The position numbers were made by a program, and so were the translations under genes. Under the pieces are notes generated by a model. It searched no databases, was not told the DNA's origin, and saw only the letters and a program-made list of their open reading frames with translations. Shown here one piece after another: positions 7,216 to 7,525 of a stretch of 7,525 nucleotides of DNA (position 1 is the first letter of the stretch; every line of letters begins with the position of its first letter). This DNA is from DASWHF01 sp036393295. Its GTDB lineage: Bacteria; Pseudomonadota; Gammaproteobacteria; Acidiferrobacterales; UBA6901. The stretch lies in NCBI GenBank assembly GCA_036393295.1, contig DASWHF010000099.1:1-7525 (forward strand), written 5' to 3'.

Positions 7216-7270
7216 GTGGGAGCGGCCCATGGCCGCGATGGCGCGTGGGAGCGGCCCATGGCCGCGATGG
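7216..7270. repeat. Tandem pair of REP-like hairpins
   Basis: A 26-nt unit occurs twice in direct orientation, at 7216-7241 and 7245-7270, identical in both copies and with a period of 29 nt. Each unit has a GTGGGA head and then GCGGCC, CAT and GGCCGC, a 6-bp GC stem with a 3-nt loop, then GATGG. The GTGG head followed by a palindrome is the layout of REP sequences in pseudomonads and xanthomonads, which are mobilised by RAYT transposases. The pair starts 2 nt after the RND stop codon. It could protect the 3' end of the operon mRNA or act as a weak terminator, but there is no T-tract. The repeat is seen directly; REP membership is inferred. Confidence 0.8.
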
Positions 7271-7276
7271 ATTGTC

Positions 7277-7489
7277 GTGACCGATGAAATCCGTGCCGAG
7301 CTTCGAAAACGCCTCGGCGATCTCGATCTGCTCGACGAGCTGACCGACGCCGACGTCGCCGCCCTGCATGCGCTGCTCGAGGATGCCCGCCGCCAGCAGC
7401 GCGACGCGCTGGTCGCCGCCCAGCAGCACGCGCTGCGCTTCGTGCCGGCGCTGCTGCGCAAGCCCCTGCTGAAGCTGTTCGTCGACTGA
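7277..7489 (+). CDS. Small alpha-helical protein of unknown function, 70 aa
   Basis: I do not recognise this protein. From the GTG at 7277 it reads MTDEIRAELRKRLGDLDLLD and ends ALLRKPLLKLFVD. It is charged and very likely helical: a first helix at about 3-17, a long one at about 24-53 rich in Ala, Leu, Gln and Arg, and a basic-hydrophobic tail at 56-70. There is no signal peptide, transmembrane segment or cysteine. The frame is open upstream to about 7214, but that part is only the translated REP-like repeat, so the GTG after it is the better start. GATGG at 7266-7270, the end of the second repeat, is the only candidate ribosome site and is weak. It follows the RND gene on the same strand after 63 nt and is followed within 3 nt by another possible start, so it may belong to the next transcription unit. 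A coding gene is likely but not certain. Confidence 0.6.
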   Translation: MTDEIRAELRKRLGDLDLLDELTDADVAALHALLEDARRQQRDALVAAQQHALRFVPALLRKPLLKLFVD

Positions 7490-7492
7490 GCC

Positions 7493-7525
7493 TTGAGCGA
7501 CCTCCTCACCCGCGCCGGGCTGACC
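7493..7525 (+). CDS. Possible start of a further gene (3' end outside window)
   Basis: A TTG at 7493, 3 nt after the previous stop, opens a frame reading (M)SDLLTRAGLT to the window edge. The tight spacing and same strand resemble an operon junction. Only 11 codons are visible, and the ribosome site (GAG at 7488-7490) is weak and close, so neither the gene nor its start is secure. Confidence 0.35.
   Translation, partial: MSDLLTRAGLT

Noticed and set aside
7216..7270. CRISPR array (29-nt period)
   Set aside because: There are only two copies, a 3-nt gap instead of spacers and a REP-type hairpin structure.
7214..7276. Longer N-terminus for the 70-aa protein
   Set aside because: The added residues are only translated REP-like repeat copies.
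7214..7276. Intrinsic terminator after the RND gene
   Set aside because: The hairpins are present but no T-tract follows, so I report them as repeats only.
4915..7287. Long plus-strand open frame in another frame of the RND gene
   Set aside because: Arg/Gly/Ala-rich shadow translation with no membrane segments. The RND frame has clear TM helices and motifs.
6050..7429. Minus-strand open frame opposite the 3' half of the RND gene
   Set aside because: It covers the RND gene, the REP-like repeats and most of the 70-aa gene in antisense, has no domain and has a skewed composition.

Overview
The window is GC-rich (I estimate about 65-70%), tightly packed, and has every credible gene on the + strand. 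It looks like the chromosome of a Gram-negative proteobacterium. An outer-membrane barrel, a Sec-exported periplasmic protein and an RND pump together require a double-membrane cell. The gene set and the two repeat types (a GTCATTCCCGCG-like inverted repeat and GTGGGAGCGG..CCGCGA REP-like hairpins) suggest a gammaproteobacterium, perhaps of the Nevskiales, Xanthomonadales or Steroidobacter type. That placement is inference; no marker gene is present.

Layout: (i) 2-2044, the 3' part of a DUF1302 outer-membrane beta-barrel gene whose N-terminus lies outside the window; (ii) 2048-2065, a perfect 18-bp palindrome; (iii) 2103-3653, a complete DUF1329 periplasmic protein; (iv) 3658-4791, a YCF48/BNR beta-propeller protein whose 5' end runs through an interspersed inverted repeat (3678-3746); (v) 4793-7213, a 12-TM MMPL/RND transporter with a 1-nt gap after the propeller gene; (vi) 7216-7270, two tandem REP-like hairpins; (vii) 7277-7489, a 70-aa protein of unknown function; (viii) from 7493, possibly the first 11 codons of another gene.

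Genes i-v form a recurrent proteobacterial neighbourhood: DUF1302, DUF1329, YCF48-like and MMPL/RND. Together they cover the outer membrane, the periplasm and the inner membrane. The simplest reading is a trans-envelope route for a hydrophobic compound such as a lipid, sterol or hydrocarbon. The RND pump would supply proton-driven force, the DUF1329 protein would be the periplasmic carrier, DUF1302 the outer-membrane partner, and the propeller a scaffold. The substrate and direction cannot be read from the sequence.

The most distinctive local feature is that the interspersed repeat appears to encode the positive n-region and most of the hydrophobic core of the propeller protein's signal peptide. 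I did not find a wholly new system. The cluster is a known neighbourhood with poorly understood function.
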